Positions 8,922-18,532 are shown, numbered from the stretch's first letter. The stretch: DNA of 64,000 nucleotides from Ferroplasma sp. (GCF_031200575.1 NZ_CP133597.1:372001-436000); one strand, 5' to 3'. The notes: generated from the sequence alone by a model not told the origin. Numbers and translations are program-made.

Positions 8922-10316
8922 ATGTCATTTTTACAGGCTATAAAATCCTCAATCATAAGTGAGGAGGATGATACCTATATATCAAGGATACTGGAGGATA
9001 GAATAAAGATAAAAAGCTTTACCGTTCCAGATTACCTTTATGTAACGGATCTGATAAATCCTGTTCATTCGTATTTTTCAAGAAAATATCCCGATATCGC
9101 AGTTCCAGAAAGCGTCAATTCAAGAATGAAATATGGGGAGGAGATTCATTTCCTTGCCCGGCAGTGGTTTGAACAGATGCCAGGATTTTCCGGGTCAGAG
9201 GTAATACTTACGGCAACCCATATAGGATTAAACGTTGTTGGGAGAGCGGATTTCATGATTTACGATTCCATTGTGGAATTCAAAACAAAAAATGTGGACA
9301 GGGTAAACATGGAAAACATATACACTGTGTACAGATCCGACCTGGAGCAGCTGCTGTTCTATGCAGCCATGAACAGGAATTTCACAGCAGATAATTTTCT
9401 CGTGTTTTTCACCGGGGGAAAATTCCATGTTTACCGCGTATCTGTCAGAGACCCTGCAGCCGTTGAAAATGAAATGGTATTCAGGTTTTCTCTTATAAAG
9501 AGGGGAATAGAAAATGGGGATATAAGCGATTTTCCAAGATGCTCATATTTCGGATACGGATGCCAGTTCTCAGAGGCGGGAGTGTGCATGTGCCATTCCC
9601 TGAGGCCGGAAGATCCAGCATGGATAAAAAATGTGGCAACCGTTGCAGAGGATCATGAAATGGAATCAACCCTGGAAACACTGTACACAGAGGATACAAA
9701 AAATATTGATCTGAGGTTTTATGATCTGATATATCCCAGAAAATATTATCATAAAATAACAGGCGATTCCAGAAATTCCGACAGTGGCGCATCCATACCA
9801 TCATCATATTATGAAAAAAACAATATCAAGTTCTTCGTCATAGATTCCATCAATGGGTCGGTTCTCAGCGCAAGTGGAAGTGAAATTTCAGAGATAAACA
9901 GGGTTTCAACCCTTCCCCTGTATGGTGACGACAAGTATATTATTAAAAATATGTATGACGAAAACTCCATTATGCCATATCTACTGAAAATTAACAATTC
10001 CATGTATCCAGGCAGGTTTCCTGATACCTATTACTCTGAGCTCGCAATAATGTGTGCCAGGAGAAACAGAAAAGAAGGGGCTTTGATAACTGTTTACCCA
10101 AGGCTGGGCAACATTGTGGTGGCAAGGGATATCCATTTTGATACAGACAAAATTATAGGCATATGCAGTAAGGCCATAGGGGAAATAGTGGAGGCCATAG
10201 AAAGCAGGAATCCAGATAAACTGGATCTGTGCCCTGAATTTGCAATAAAATCCTGTGATTTTTCATCCTGCAGCTGCAAAAAAGAGATTATAAAAGGTCG
10301 TGAAAAGAGCAGGTAA
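8922..10316 (+). CDS. Cas4/RecB-like PD-(D/E)XK nuclease with Cys cluster
   Basis: A 464-residue protein. A longer frame begins at 8856, but ATG 8922 has a TATA-like box (AATTTATTTAA) about 25-30 bases upstream and no overlap with the previous gene. The nuclease motifs are visible in order: His about 76 (GEEIHFLAR), Asp about 110 (GRADF), Glu-x-Lys about 119-121 (VEFKTK) and Gln/Tyr about 143/147 (LEQLLFY). These match RecB-family metal-dependent nucleases. Four Cys between 207 and 224 could hold an iron-sulfur cluster as in Cas4. The last ~240 residues are unlike known Cas4 and end with another Cys-rich stretch. No cas genes or repeats are nearby, so a DNA repair role is more likely than CRISPR adaptation. 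Confidence 0.75.
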   Translation: MSFLQAIKSSIISEEDDTYISRILEDRIKIKSFTVPDYLYVTDLINPVHSYFSRKYPDIAVPESVNSRMKYGEEIHFLARQWFEQMPGFSGSEVILTATHIGLNVVGRADFMIYDSIVEFKTKNVDRVNMENIYTVYRSDLEQLLFYAAMNRNFTADNFLVFFTGGKFHVYRVSVRDPAAVENEMVFRFSLIKRGIENGDISDFPRCSYFGYGCQFSEAGVCMCHSLRPEDPAWIKNVATVAEDHEMESTLETLYTEDTKNIDLRFYDLIYPRKYYHKITGDSRNSDSGASIPSSYYEKNNIKFFVIDSINGSVLSASGSEISEINRVSTLPLYGDDKYIIKNMYDENSIMPYLLKINNSMYPGRFPDTYYSELAIMCARRNRKEGALITVYPRLGNIVVARDIHFDTDKIIGICSKAIGEIVEAIESRNPDKLDLCPEFAIKSCDFSSCSCKKEIIKGREKSR

Positions 10317-10318
10317 TT

Positions 10319-10588
10319 TTATCCGTATATATAGCTCACGCCTTTCTCAGGATATTTAAATTCCAGCGCGCCGAATGGGCATGCATACAGTGCGGCACCA
10401 CATTCCAGGCATCTCTCGTAATGAACAGTTATTCCATTTTCCTTGTCCTCTTCGTAGGTGCCTGCCGGGCATACCTTTGTGCATGGCTTGTCCACGCATG
10501 TTTTGCATATATCCGTATTTACGGTTATATGGCTGGTGTTGCCAACCTCATTCTTATTTAATCCCAGACGTTTTATTAAATCCATCAT
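10319..10588 (-). CDS. fixX: FixX ferredoxin-like protein
   Basis: An 89-residue iron-sulfur protein with Cys groups CKTCVDKPCTKVCPAG and CLECGAALYACPFGALEF, the pattern of FixX ferredoxins. Its start overlaps the end of fixC by 4 bases (ATGA), so the two are translated together. FixX partners FixC in moving electrons from electron-transfer flavoprotein to quinone, or to ferredoxin by bifurcation in some organisms. FixA and FixB are not in the window. Confidence 0.92.
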   Translation of the reverse strand: MMDLIKRLGLNKNEVGNTSHITVNTDICKTCVDKPCTKVCPAGTYEEDKENGITVHYERCLECGAALYACPFGALEFKYPEKGVSYIYG

Positions 10589-11850
10589 ATCACCTTTAGC
10601 ATATCTTCTATAAGGGTATAGTATCCGATACCGTTCTTTTTGACCTCACCACGAATAACATCTTTTATGTTATCCCTGGGATCATCAGTAACAGAGAACA
10701 TTCTCTCCATGATTCCTGCCATCATTTTCGGGTATGCATCAAAAGTCCTCTCATTTCCGAACAGTGTCGATATCCTTGAAGCTGCCTTCATATCCTTGAG
10801 TATAAAGCTATCCTCCAGCATCTGTTCATAGATGAAGGTATCCCTGTAGTTGCCGGAATCGAATATCTTCTTAGCAGCCTCTCCTGCAAGCCTTCCGGAT
10901 TCTATGGCATTATCCATGCCACGGATGGTGAAGCCATCATTGATCAGGAATCCTGCAGCATCCCCTGTAACCATTAAATTATCCGCATATCTGGGAGGCA
11001 GGCTGTCAAAACGGTAAAACGGTATCAAATGTGCAGAATATTCAAGCAGTTTTCCCTCTATCCCAAGTTTTTCCCTGAAGTCCTCAATTATATTAAAAGC
11101 CTTCTCTTTATGCTTTTCCAGTGAATCCAGCTTTAGTGTAAGCCCGATAGAGGTTGTTTCTTTATTTGTATAGGAGAAGCCACCACCCTTTATGCCATCG
11201 GAAAGGCCCAGAATAGTTCTGGCCTCCCCGTAATCCTCCTCTGTTTTTTTGTCTATTATTTCCTTAATTCCCACCATGAACTGCTTTGGCATGAAATCCG
11301 GGTTATCCTCAATTTTTTCAACAGGCTGCATGGGAAACTTTCTTTCCTTCACAAGTCCAAGGTACCGGGATGCAAATGCAGCAGCGCCGTCACTTTCTAT
11401 CACCAGTGGCGTTCTTATATCCCCCCTGTCGCTTCTCAATACAAGGCCCCCATCCTCGTGGTCAATACCGCTAACAAGTGTGGAGTATGATATGGGAACA
11501 CCCAGATTTTCCGCCTCTGATGCAAACCATGCATCGAACTTTGATCTCAGTATAGAATAACTGTTTTCAGTTTCCTTATTTTCGAATGAAAAACTTATCT
11601 TCTTTTCTCCAGTGTAAATCTCAAATGTCTCTTTCTTTATTGGTAGTTCAAGGGGTGCATCTTTGAATTTTGTACCCAGAAGTTTCTTCAGGGAATGAAT
11701 ATACATCCTTCCACCTGATACGTTCTTTGACCCGGAATGCTCACCCCGTTCAAGAACTATAACAGAAAGGCCCTTATTTGCAGCGGTAATTGCCGCTGAA
11801 ATTCCGGCAAGGCCCCCACCAATCACTGCCACATCAACATCATAATCCAT
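10585..11850 (-). CDS. fixC: FixC, ETF:quinone oxidoreductase-type flavoprotein
   Basis: A 421-residue FAD protein. The N-terminal dinucleotide fold is VAVIGGGLAGISAA, and the second FAD motif is VTGDAAGFLINDGFTIRGMDNAIESGR, as in FixC and geranylgeranyl-reductase-type flavoproteins. The overlap with fixX makes FixC the clear choice. Role: accepts electrons from ETF, which would be loaded by acyl-CoA dehydrogenases like the one at 5.7-6.9 kb, and delivers them to the membrane quinone pool. No transmembrane helix is evident. The cells would still need fixAB, presumably elsewhere. Confidence 0.9.
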   Translation of the reverse strand: MDYDVDVAVIGGGLAGISAAITAANKGLSVIVLERGEHSGSKNVSGGRMYIHSLKKLLGTKFKDAPLELPIKKETFEIYTGEKKISFSFENKETENSYSILRSKFDAWFASEAENLGVPISYSTLVSGIDHEDGGLVLRSDRGDIRTPLVIESDGAAAFASRYLGLVKERKFPMQPVEKIEDNPDFMPKQFMVGIKEIIDKKTEEDYGEARTILGLSDGIKGGGFSYTNKETTSIGLTLKLDSLEKHKEKAFNIIEDFREKLGIEGKLLEYSAHLIPFYRFDSLPPRYADNLMVTGDAAGFLINDGFTIRGMDNAIESGRLAGEAAKKIFDSGNYRDTFIYEQMLEDSFILKDMKAASRISTLFGNERTFDAYPKMMAGIMERMFSVTDDPRDNIKDVIRGEVKKNGIGYYTLIEDMLKVI

Positions 11851-11953
11851 GATTGCGTATAATCAATAACTTTAATAATTTTTGGTATTGGATGTTAACC
11901 TTTATAATGCCATTGCAGATCGGGAAAATTCATGGGTCCCTGCTGCCATGTAG

Positions 11954-12571
11954 TCATCCGGTAATCAATGATTTCCACACGTCCTTTTCCGTTTTCTTCC
12001 GCCTTTTCAGGTAGCCAGTCCAGTAATCGTTTATGAATTTAACAGGCACAGTGCCGTTGTAAACCCTGTAGGAACTATCCCTGGCATACATGTATTCAAT
12101 ATCATGCAGGACTATATCTTTTATTGTTGATTCCTTCATAATATAATGGCTGTTGTTCTCCCTGTCATTCAGTATGTAAAGAAGTTTCTTCCTGTTTCTG
12201 TTAAAATCTATGTATTTCAGTATTTCATTTCTTGTTCCACGTGAAAGCTGATTTCCCTCATCCATGTCCCTGTGAATCAAATCGTAAAGGCTGGTTTTAC
12301 CTATTTTTCGTTCGTCAAGCGGGAGTTTCATGATTTCAAACATACCATCACTGGATGTCAGGATTTTTATATATTTATAGTCCTTATTCCCCATCCTTAT
12401 TTTCAGGTCTATGTCACTGTCCCTGTAAACTTTTATAACAGATATGCGTTCTGGAAATGCATCGAATAGGTTAATTACCATTGCATACACAGGTTTTTCA
12501 GAATCATTAATGTCATTAAAATTTTTTTTGAGTTTTTTGATATTGCCTGCCTTAAAAACTTCGGCTTTCAT
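11954..12571 (-). CDS. Hypothetical protein, charged and soluble
   Basis: I do not recognise this 205-residue protein. It is very rich in Lys, Arg, Asp and Asn, has no Cys, no signal peptide and no membrane helix. An alpha/beta pattern runs through the first 100 residues, and the C-terminus (WTGYLKRRKKTEKDVWKSL) is a basic helix that could bind nucleic acid. It stands alone between fixC and the L44e-operon end, with AT-rich DNA on both sides. Confidence 0.65.
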   Translation of the reverse strand: MKAEVFKAGNIKKLKKNFNDINDSEKPVYAMVINLFDAFPERISVIKVYRDSDIDLKIRMGNKDYKYIKILTSSDGMFEIMKLPLDERKIGKTSLYDLIHRDMDEGNQLSRGTRNEILKYIDFNRNRKKLLYILNDRENNSHYIMKESTIKDIVLHDIEYMYARDSSYRVYNGTVPVKFINDYWTGYLKRRKKTEKDVWKSLITG

Positions 12572-12736
12572 CAGTTATTGTAATGCAATCAAAATATATA
12601 ATATATTACGAATCTCAATTTTAAGCTAACACTATGATAATTATTACGAATGATATTAATATCAGAAAGGGTTTTCGTACAATATCCTGTGTAAATACAG
12701 AGGGCGATTAAGAATAATTTAAATTTATAGTAAAAA

Positions 12737-12751
12737 GAGGCAAGGTACCTC
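12737..12751 (-). terminator. Hairpin plus T-run after the PAC2 gene
   Basis: On the minus strand GAGG-TACCTTG-CCTC is followed directly by TTTTTA (12736-12731), about 45 bases after the end of the PAC2-family gene. A short stem with a T-run is a plausible end for the five-gene L44e operon. The stem has only 4 pairs, so the T-run may be the working part. Confidence 0.4.
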
Positions 12752-12796
12752 ATTAATTACTTTATATTGTTATCATATACATCATTTGAAAGATAT

Positions 12797-13537
12797 TCAT
12801 CCGAAATACCCAAGATCCTCTTTTGAGTTTTTGTTCTGGGCTTCCTGTTTCATCTTCTCTGTTATATCCTCAAGCTGTTTAGTTTTTTCGTCAATGTCGC
12901 TGAGGTTAATCTTTGTTTTTAAAACCCTGGAGAGAACCATTATTATTTCCCTGGCACTTTTTGGATCCGCAAAATATCCTGAGGTTTCACCCATAAAACA
13001 TGCACCGGGAACTGAAAACATTTCGGTCCCAAGCCCAAGTATAAGTCCCGCAGATCCTACTATCCCGCCACTGGGTTCTCCTGAAGGGAAGACAACACCA
13101 TTCTTCTCAAGAGGCTTTATGAGCTTTTTATCGCTTACTGCCCCAAGCACTCTGGGTTTTTCTACTATTTTTCCAACACTGTATCCTCCCAGTGTGTAAA
13201 CTCTGGAAACATCGTACTTTTTGAGTAATTCCAGTATGGCATATGACAGCTCATACTGCCCTTCCTGCGTTGTTCCCTGGAAATCCCCTGTCAGGAATAT
13301 CAGGTCGTTTTTTTTGCCTGTCTTTTTATAATAAAGAGATACCCTTACCAGGTGTATCACATTATCAAAAATGAATACCTGTGGCGGCAGGAATTCTGAG
13401 TATATATCTGCCATCTTTTTCATTTTTAGTTTATCTATAAAATAATCTGCTGTAATCTTTCCCACATTTCCGATGCCCGGAAGTCCTCCTACGAATACCG
13501 GGGAATTTAACTCTGGTTCTTCATAGGTTTTAATCAT
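12797..13537 (-). CDS. PAC2 family protein (proteasome assembly chaperone-like)
   Basis: About 246 residues. The N-terminal FVGGLPGIGNVGKITADYF and the central TLGGYSVG are typical of archaeal PAC2-fold proteins, homologues of the eukaryotic proteasome assembly chaperones. Related archaeal PbaA/PbaB proteins help proteasome assembly, but the role of this member is inferred. The last 25 residues are a charged, probably coiled tail. A GTG at 13549 is possible; I chose ATG 13537, which overlaps the end of nop10 by 8 bases. It closes the L44e-S27e-aIF2alpha-Nop10 operon, a known archaeal gene order. Confidence 0.85.
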   Translation of the reverse strand: MIKTYEEPELNSPVFVGGLPGIGNVGKITADYFIDKLKMKKMADIYSEFLPPQVFIFDNVIHLVRVSLYYKKTGKKNDLIFLTGDFQGTTQEGQYELSYAILELLKKYDVSRVYTLGGYSVGKIVEKPRVLGAVSDKKLIKPLEKNGVVFPSGEPSGGIVGSAGLILGLGTEMFSVPGACFMGETSGYFADPKSAREIIMVLSRVLKTKINLSDIDEKTKQLEDITEKMKQEAQNKNSKEDLGYFG

Positions 13538-13709
13538 TATTTTTTGCACTGTTATCCTCCTCTATCAATTTTATTCTGTACTTCTGGAACTTATCTGATG
13601 GTGAATATTTCATTGGAATGGCCATCACTGTTTTACTGCTGCACACCGGGCACAAATCCTTCATTGTATACAATCCACAATGCGGGCATTTTCTTATAAG
13701 TGTCTTCAT
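13530..13709 (-). CDS. nop10: Nop10, H/ACA ribonucleoprotein subunit
   Basis: A 59-residue protein beginning MKTLIRKCPHCGLYTM. Two CxxC pairs (KCPHCG and LCPVCS) form the zinc site, followed by the conserved FQKYRIKL motif that binds Cbf5. It is part of the box H/ACA particle that converts uridine to pseudouridine in rRNA under guide RNA control. Length matches the family. It overlaps aIF2alpha upstream by 4 bases and the PAC2 gene downstream by 8 bases, so it is surely translated with them. It is short enough to be missed by automatic gene calls. Confidence 0.95.
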   Translation of the reverse strand: MKTLIRKCPHCGLYTMKDLCPVCSSKTVMAIPMKYSPSDKFQKYRIKLIEEDNSAKNND

Positions 13710-14467
13710 TGTTCATCCCTGGTAAAACTATAAGATATATTGTTTTTCTTGCATCTTGTGGAAACCGTATCAAGAACATTCTTCAGTTTTTCCTCGGCGG
13801 ATTTGTAATCCTCATCTACCACAGAAATTCTATATCTTGGAGAACCTGCATATGTAATTTCTATACTGTCATCATCCTCTATATCCAGGGCATTTTTAAT
13901 TAATTCTATTCCATTGGATGCAAGTGAATACATATCAATTTCACCCCCTATCTTAACCATGGGTATGGATATATTTTCCTTTGAAACTTTAATAAAAACA
14001 TCCTTCCAGGGCTCATCCCTGTCTTTCATAAAATCCTTTGAAGACGCAGCCTCAAAAAAGGCATCATAGACACTTCCATATTCAGATATAAGGTAATTCT
14101 CTATGTTTTTTACCTTACCGTTATCACTGATGTTTGCCTCTTTTGCAACTATTTCCAGTAATTTATATGATTTCTGGTCGTTTTTCCATTCCTCTATCTT
14201 TTCCCTTTTCTGGTGTTCATTCACCCTCTTCAGGGATAGGTCAACATGCCTTCTGTTCGGGTCTACATTCAATACCTTGCACACAGTACGCTGGTTAACC
14301 CTGACAAAGTCTTTTATATGCTTTATCCAGCCTGTCGCAACCTCGGCAATATGAATAAACCCTGAAACTCCGGGATATTCATCAAGCTGTACAATAGCTC
14401 CGTAGTTCTGTACCTCCTTTACTGTAACGACTACAAGGTCCCCAACCTCAGGCATTTCTCTGGTCAT
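13706..14467 (-). CDS. Translation initiation factor aIF2 alpha subunit
   Basis: A 253-residue protein with an N-terminal S1 domain (GDLVVVTVKEVQNYGAIVQL), a helical middle domain (DLSLKRVNEHQKREK) and an alpha/beta C-terminal domain that contacts the gamma subunit. With aIF2beta and aIF2gamma it carries initiator tRNA to the ribosome. It follows rps27e by 7 bases and overlaps nop10 by 4 bases, the standard archaeal arrangement. In eukaryotes Ser51 regulates this factor; I do not claim an equivalent here. Confidence 0.95.
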   Translation of the reverse strand: MTREMPEVGDLVVVTVKEVQNYGAIVQLDEYPGVSGFIHIAEVATGWIKHIKDFVRVNQRTVCKVLNVDPNRRHVDLSLKRVNEHQKREKIEEWKNDQKSYKLLEIVAKEANISDNGKVKNIENYLISEYGSVYDAFFEAASSKDFMKDRDEPWKDVFIKVSKENISIPMVKIGGEIDMYSLASNGIELIKNALDIEDDDSIEITYAGSPRYRISVVDEDYKSAEEKLKNVLDTVSTRCKKNNISYSFTRDEQ

Positions 14468-14474
14468 AATATAC

Positions 14475-14681
14475 CTATAATTTTACCTTCTCCACAAGTT
14501 CCCCTGATGTTGCGAGGGTGGACCCCGTGGGTTTGGCTATAGTGGCACCACATATATTGCAAACGACAACTGAGGATATCTTTGAATAAACAATCTGCTC
14601 ATTTCCACAGCTCTTGCATTTTATTTTCAGGAAGTTGTTTCCTGTATCCTTTAATTTTTTGAACTCATCTGCCATATTCAT
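14475..14681 (-). CDS. rps27e: Ribosomal protein S27e
   Basis: A 68-residue zinc ribosomal protein of the small subunit. [12 protein letters not shown] and [13 protein letters not shown] supply the four zinc ligands. Start is ATG 14681 (or ATG 14675), overlapping the end of rpl44e by 4 bases, which implies coupled translation. Size and sequence are typical for archaea. Confidence 0.95.
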   Translation of the reverse strand: MNMADEFKKLKDTGNNFLKIKCKSCGNEQIVYSKISSVVVCNICGATIAKPTGSTLATSGELVEKVKL

Positions 14682-14959
14682 GCCTCCACTATTTCAAATT
14701 TCTTTGCCCTCTGTGTCGGCGGTGTTATCGATTTCTTGCATACTGTGCATTTCAATCTCAGTGCAATTCTTTTGGTTGGCTTTTCCCTTCCTTCGTATCT
14801 GGGCCTTGGGAAACCTCCATATCCAGAAGTAACCCTTCTGAACCTCCTCTGCCCGGCCCTTAATTCGCTGGCCTTTCTTTTACGTACTCTTTCAACATCA
14901 TGTACCGTATGTGTTTTGCAATATGGACAGTAAGTTTTTATTTGCTTTGGCATTTTCAT
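14678..14959 (-). CDS. rpl44e: Ribosomal protein L44e
   Basis: A 93-residue large-subunit zinc protein (L42 in eukaryotic naming). Zinc ligands are [13 protein letters not shown] and [11 protein letters not shown], and the basic middle [11 protein letters not shown] is the family signature that reaches the E site. It is the first gene of the operon L44e-S27e-aIF2alpha-Nop10-PAC2. The AT-rich gap before it (14960-15068) carries divergent promoters. Confidence 0.96.
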   Translation of the reverse strand: MKMPKQIKTYCPYCKTHTVHDVERVRKRKASELRAGQRRFRRVTSGYGGFPRPRYEGREKPTKRIALRLKCTVCKKSITPPTQRAKKFEIVEA

Positions 14960-15068
14960 AATATCAAACCTTAAACTATATTTTTTCCTGATATATAATG
15001 TTTATACAATTCAGCAGGCAAAAGAAAAATTAACAAATCTTAAATATAAATTTAACCTATAAAATTGA

Positions 15069-15386
15069 ATGTCCAATTACAGATACAAAAGGTATGGTAC
15101 CAGGGTAAATAAGAATTACAAGGAAAATAATGGTGAAAAAGCCGTCAAAAAACTTGACATGCGCCGGGAAGATGAGTTCAACTATATGTTAGGAACCATC
15201 CTGAAAGAACTGCCCGATAGTGTTAGAGGGGCGGTTAGGGGAAGTATATACTCAATAACATCCAAGAAAGGGATAAAGGACGCAAAGGATTACATAATTA
15301 AAAAGAAAAATGATGGCACAATAAATGAAAAAATGGAAAAAAGCCTGATTGATCTTATATATTCTTACAGTAAGTACAGAAATTGA
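15069..15386 (+). CDS. Hypothetical protein, small and basic
   Basis: I do not recognise this 105-residue protein. The first ~30 residues are Lys/Arg/Asn-rich and probably disordered; the rest is predicted helical with charged repeats (KKGIKDAKDYIIKKK). There are no Cys, signal peptide or membrane helices. It is divergent from the ribosomal operon and lies 71 bases before IleRS, so it might bind RNA, but this is a guess from charge and position. A TATA-like run lies about 25 bases before the ATG. Confidence 0.6.
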   Translation: MSNYRYKRYGTRVNKNYKENNGEKAVKKLDMRREDEFNYMLGTILKELPDSVRGAVRGSIYSITSKKGIKDAKDYIIKKKNDGTINEKMEKSLIDLIYSYSKYRN

Positions 15387-15457
15387 GGCAAAGCTTTTTC
15401 AGTTAATATTACGGCATTTATAAAAAATAATAAATACATTTTATTACTAATCTGCTA

Positions 15458-18400
15458 ATGACTGAAGATTTTTACCAGAATATAGATGTAAATAAGGGAT
15501 CAATTGATATCGAGAATGAAATCAGGAAATACTGGCAGGATAATAAAATAATAGAAAATATATTACATAAAGATCGTGGGCTCAAGCAATACACATTTCT
15601 GGAGGGCCCACCAACTGCCAATGGGCGGCCACATGTTGGGCACCTCATGACCAGAACTGTAAAGGATACAGTAATGAGGTACAAATACATGTCAGGCTAT
15701 GACATAGGAAGAAGGACCGGTGGATGGGACTGCCATGGTTTGCCAGTAGAACTTGAGGCAGAGAAGCATTTCGGGTTTAATACAAAGAAGGAGATAGAAA
15801 GTTTCGGCATAGAGAAGTTCAATGAATACTGCCGCAACAGTGTTTTCACATATATAGATGAATGGAACAGAATAGACAGTGAAATAGGATACTGGATAGA
15901 TGAAAAGGATTCCTATGTTACCCTGAGAAATGATTATATGGAAAGTGAATGGTACGCCCTCAAGAAAATGTTCGACGAGGGCATGCTTGTAAAGGACTAT
16001 AAAATTGTTCCATACTGCCCCCGATGTGGGACCTCATTGAGCTCGCATGAGGTTGCACAGGGATATAAAAACACAGACGATACGTCAGTTTATGTAAAAT
16101 TCCGAATAAAGGGGAGCACAAACAGGTACCTGCTGGCATGGACCACAACACCCTGGACACTCCCATCAAATGAACTTCTGGTTGTAAACAAAGATTTCCA
16201 GTATTCATTGGTGTCCTTTGAGGGAAATGAGTATTATCTCCTTTCAGACATGGTTGGCTCACTCTTCAAAAACCCGACTGTAATTAAAACGGTCAGGGGC
16301 GAGGATCTGGAGGGGCTGGAATATGAGCAGCTCATGCCATTTCTGGGCGTGGGCAAGAACGCTCTTAAAGTTGTTACAGGGGATTTCGTAACTGCAGAGG
16401 ACGGAACAGGAATAGTGCACGCAGCCCCTGCATTCGGTGCTGATGACTTTGACATAGCAAAAAAGTACGGTATTGAGCTTGTGAATCCGGTGGATACCGA
16501 AGGAAAATTTGATTCCCGTGTCCCATGGAAGGGAAAATTTGTTATGGATGCAAATCCAGAAATCATAGGCTATCTAAAGGAAAACAAGCTTCTATTCAAA
16601 AGCCAGAAAATAAAGCATACATATCCATTCTGCTACAGGTGCTCAACAAAGCTCCTGTACTATCCTCTGGATGCTTGGTTCATAAAGGTGTCCACCATAA
16701 GGGATTTGCTCAAGAAAAACAATGACCGTGTAAACTGGTATCCAGAATACCTGAAGTATGGAAGGTTCGGGAACTTTCTAGATGACGCCAAGGATTGGGC
16801 CCTGAGCAGGAACCGTTACTGGGGGACCCCATTGCCGGTATGGAAATGCAGCAATGGGCATTACCTTGCAGTAGGAAGCAGGGACGATCTGGAGAAATAT
16901 GGCGGAACCGTCCCGGACGACCTGCACAGGCCATTCATAGATGAGGTGAAGCTTAAATGCCCTGAATGCTCAGAATCCATGACCAGGGAACCATATGTTA
17001 TAGATACATGGTTCGACTCGGGAAGTGCAACATACGCGGCCATGCATTACCCGTTCAATAAAAAATTCAATACGGAAAGCATACCGGTAGATTTTATAAC
17101 AGAGGCCATCGACCAGACAAGGGGCTGGTTCTACACGCTGCATGTAATTGCCTCATTGCTCTTCGGCAGGAATGCATATAAAAATGTCATGTCCATGAGC
17201 TTTATACTGGACGAGCATGGGCAGAAGATGAGCAAAAGCAAGGGCAACTTCGTTACAGCAAATGATTTCATATCCATGTACGGTGCTGATCCGGCCAGGC
17301 TGTTCTTCTATACCGGGGCACCATGGAATTCAAAATCCATAGACAAAAAACTTATAAATGATACAAGCAGGAAGGTATTCGGCACCCTGTCCAATGTCTA
17401 CTCGTTTTTCGCCTCCAATGCAAATCTAGATGGGTTCGTATTTGAAAAGCTTGAGGCACCGGACAACCTTCTGGATAAATGGATTCTTTCGCGGCTTAAT
17501 TCTACCATTGCAAATGTTAGGAAGAACATGGATGAATTCGATATGCATATAGCCCTCAGGAACCTTATGGACCTTATCAATGATTTTTCAAATTACTATT
17601 TGAGACTCTCAAGAAAAAGATTCTGGGAGGGAAATCTGGACGACAGCAAAAGAAAGGCATACGAAACCCTTTATTATACACTGATAAACATTATAAAAAT
17701 GCTCGCGCCACTGGCACCATTTTACACAGAATATATGTACCTGAAACTTTCCGGGCCTGAAAGATCAGTACATTCTGAGAAATATCCTGAACCTGACACC
17801 TATTATATAGACACAGAACTGGAGAATGAATTCAAATATGCAATATCTGTGATGGAGCTTTCCAGGAGGGCCAGGCAGGAATCTAATATAAAGGGAAGGC
17901 AGGTTGTAAGTGAGGTGCTAATTTACAGTGACATGAACATAGAAGAATCCATACTTGATATAATATCACCGGAACTCAATTCACAGAGAATCAAATTTAT
18001 CAAAGAGGACGAAAAACCTGTAAAGGTAACAATAAAACCGGTATTCTCAAAGGTTGCACCTTTATTAAGGGGAGATACCAACAATTTTACAGAATACCTG
18101 TCAAAAACAAATCTATACAGTGAACTCAAAACAAAGGGCAAAATAACATATGAAGGCCATGAATTCACAGCGGAATACCTGGATGTCCATGAAGAGCCAC
18201 TGGAAACTTATGCATACGCAGGCGATGAAAAAACTGGCATATCTGTTTATATAAACAGGAAAATAGATGAAAATCTTATGCTGGCGGGATATGCAAGAGA
18301 AATCATAAGAAGAATTCAGATAATGAGAAAGGACCTGGATCTTGAATACTCACAGAACATTGTTACCGAGATAAATGCAGATGGGGATATTATGAAATCT

Positions 18401-18532
18401 GTTGAAAAGTTCATGGATCTGATAAAGAATGAAACCCTCAGCACAGAAATAAGAATTTCAAACAACCCACAGGGCAAAGTTTGGGATATTTCCGGTGAAA
18501 ATGTAGGAATCTATGTAAAACCTGTCAGTTGA
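15458..18532 (+). CDS. ileS: Isoleucyl-tRNA synthetase
   Basis: A 1024-residue class I synthetase that charges tRNA-Ile. The first ATP motif HVGH is in GRPHVGHLMTR near residue 60, and the KMSKS loop is QKMSKSKGNF near residue 593. The editing (CP1) domain lies between, with TTTPWTLPSN near residue 227. GWDCHGLPVE is the usual IleRS signature. The C-terminal anticodon-binding domain is complete. It converges on the Trm11-like gene with an 8-base overlap of the coding ends. Full length for the archaeal/eukaryotic type. Confidence 0.97.
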   Translation: MTEDFYQNIDVNKGSIDIENEIRKYWQDNKIIENILHKDRGLKQYTFLEGPPTANGRPHVGHLMTRTVKDTVMRYKYMSGYDIGRRTGGWDCHGLPVELEAEKHFGFNTKKEIESFGIEKFNEYCRNSVFTYIDEWNRIDSEIGYWIDEKDSYVTLRNDYMESEWYALKKMFDEGMLVKDYKIVPYCPRCGTSLSSHEVAQGYKNTDDTSVYVKFRIKGSTNRYLLAWTTTPWTLPSNELLVVNKDFQYSLVSFEGNEYYLLSDMVGSLFKNPTVIKTVRGEDLEGLEYEQLMPFLGVGKNALKVVTGDFVTAEDGTGIVHAAPAFGADDFDIAKKYGIELVNPVDTEGKFDSRVPWKGKFVMDANPEIIGYLKENKLLFKSQKIKHTYPFCYRCSTKLLYYPLDAWFIKVSTIRDLLKKNNDRVNWYPEYLKYGRFGNFLDDAKDWALSRNRYWGTPLPVWKCSNGHYLAVGSRDDLEKYGGTVPDDLHRPFIDEVKLKCPECSESMTREPYVIDTWFDSGSATYAAMHYPFNKKFNTESIPVDFITEAIDQTRGWFYTLHVIASLLFGRNAYKNVMSMSFILDEHGQKMSKSKGNFVTANDFISMYGADPARLFFYTGAPWNSKSIDKKLINDTSRKVFGTLSNVYSFFASNANLDGFVFEKLEAPDNLLDKWILSRLNSTIANVRKNMDEFDMHIALRNLMDLINDFSNYYLRLSRKRFWEGNLDDSKRKAYETLYYTLINIIKMLAPLAPFYTEYMYLKLSGPERSVHSEKYPEPDTYYIDTELENEFKYAISVMELSRRARQESNIKGRQVVSEVLIYSDMNIEESILDIISPELNSQRIKFIKEDEKPVKVTIKPVFSKVAPLLRGDTNNFTEYLSKTNLYSELKTKGKITYEGHEFTAEYLDVHEEPLETYAYAGDEKTGISVYINRKIDENLMLAGYAREIIRRIQIMRKDLDLEYSQNIVTEINADGDIMKSVEKFMDLIKNETLSTEIRISNNPQGKVWDISGENVGIYVKPVS

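Noticed and set aside
8922-10316. CRISPR Cas4 gene
   Set aside because: No repeats or other cas genes are visible, and the conserved N-terminal Cys of Cas4 is missing.
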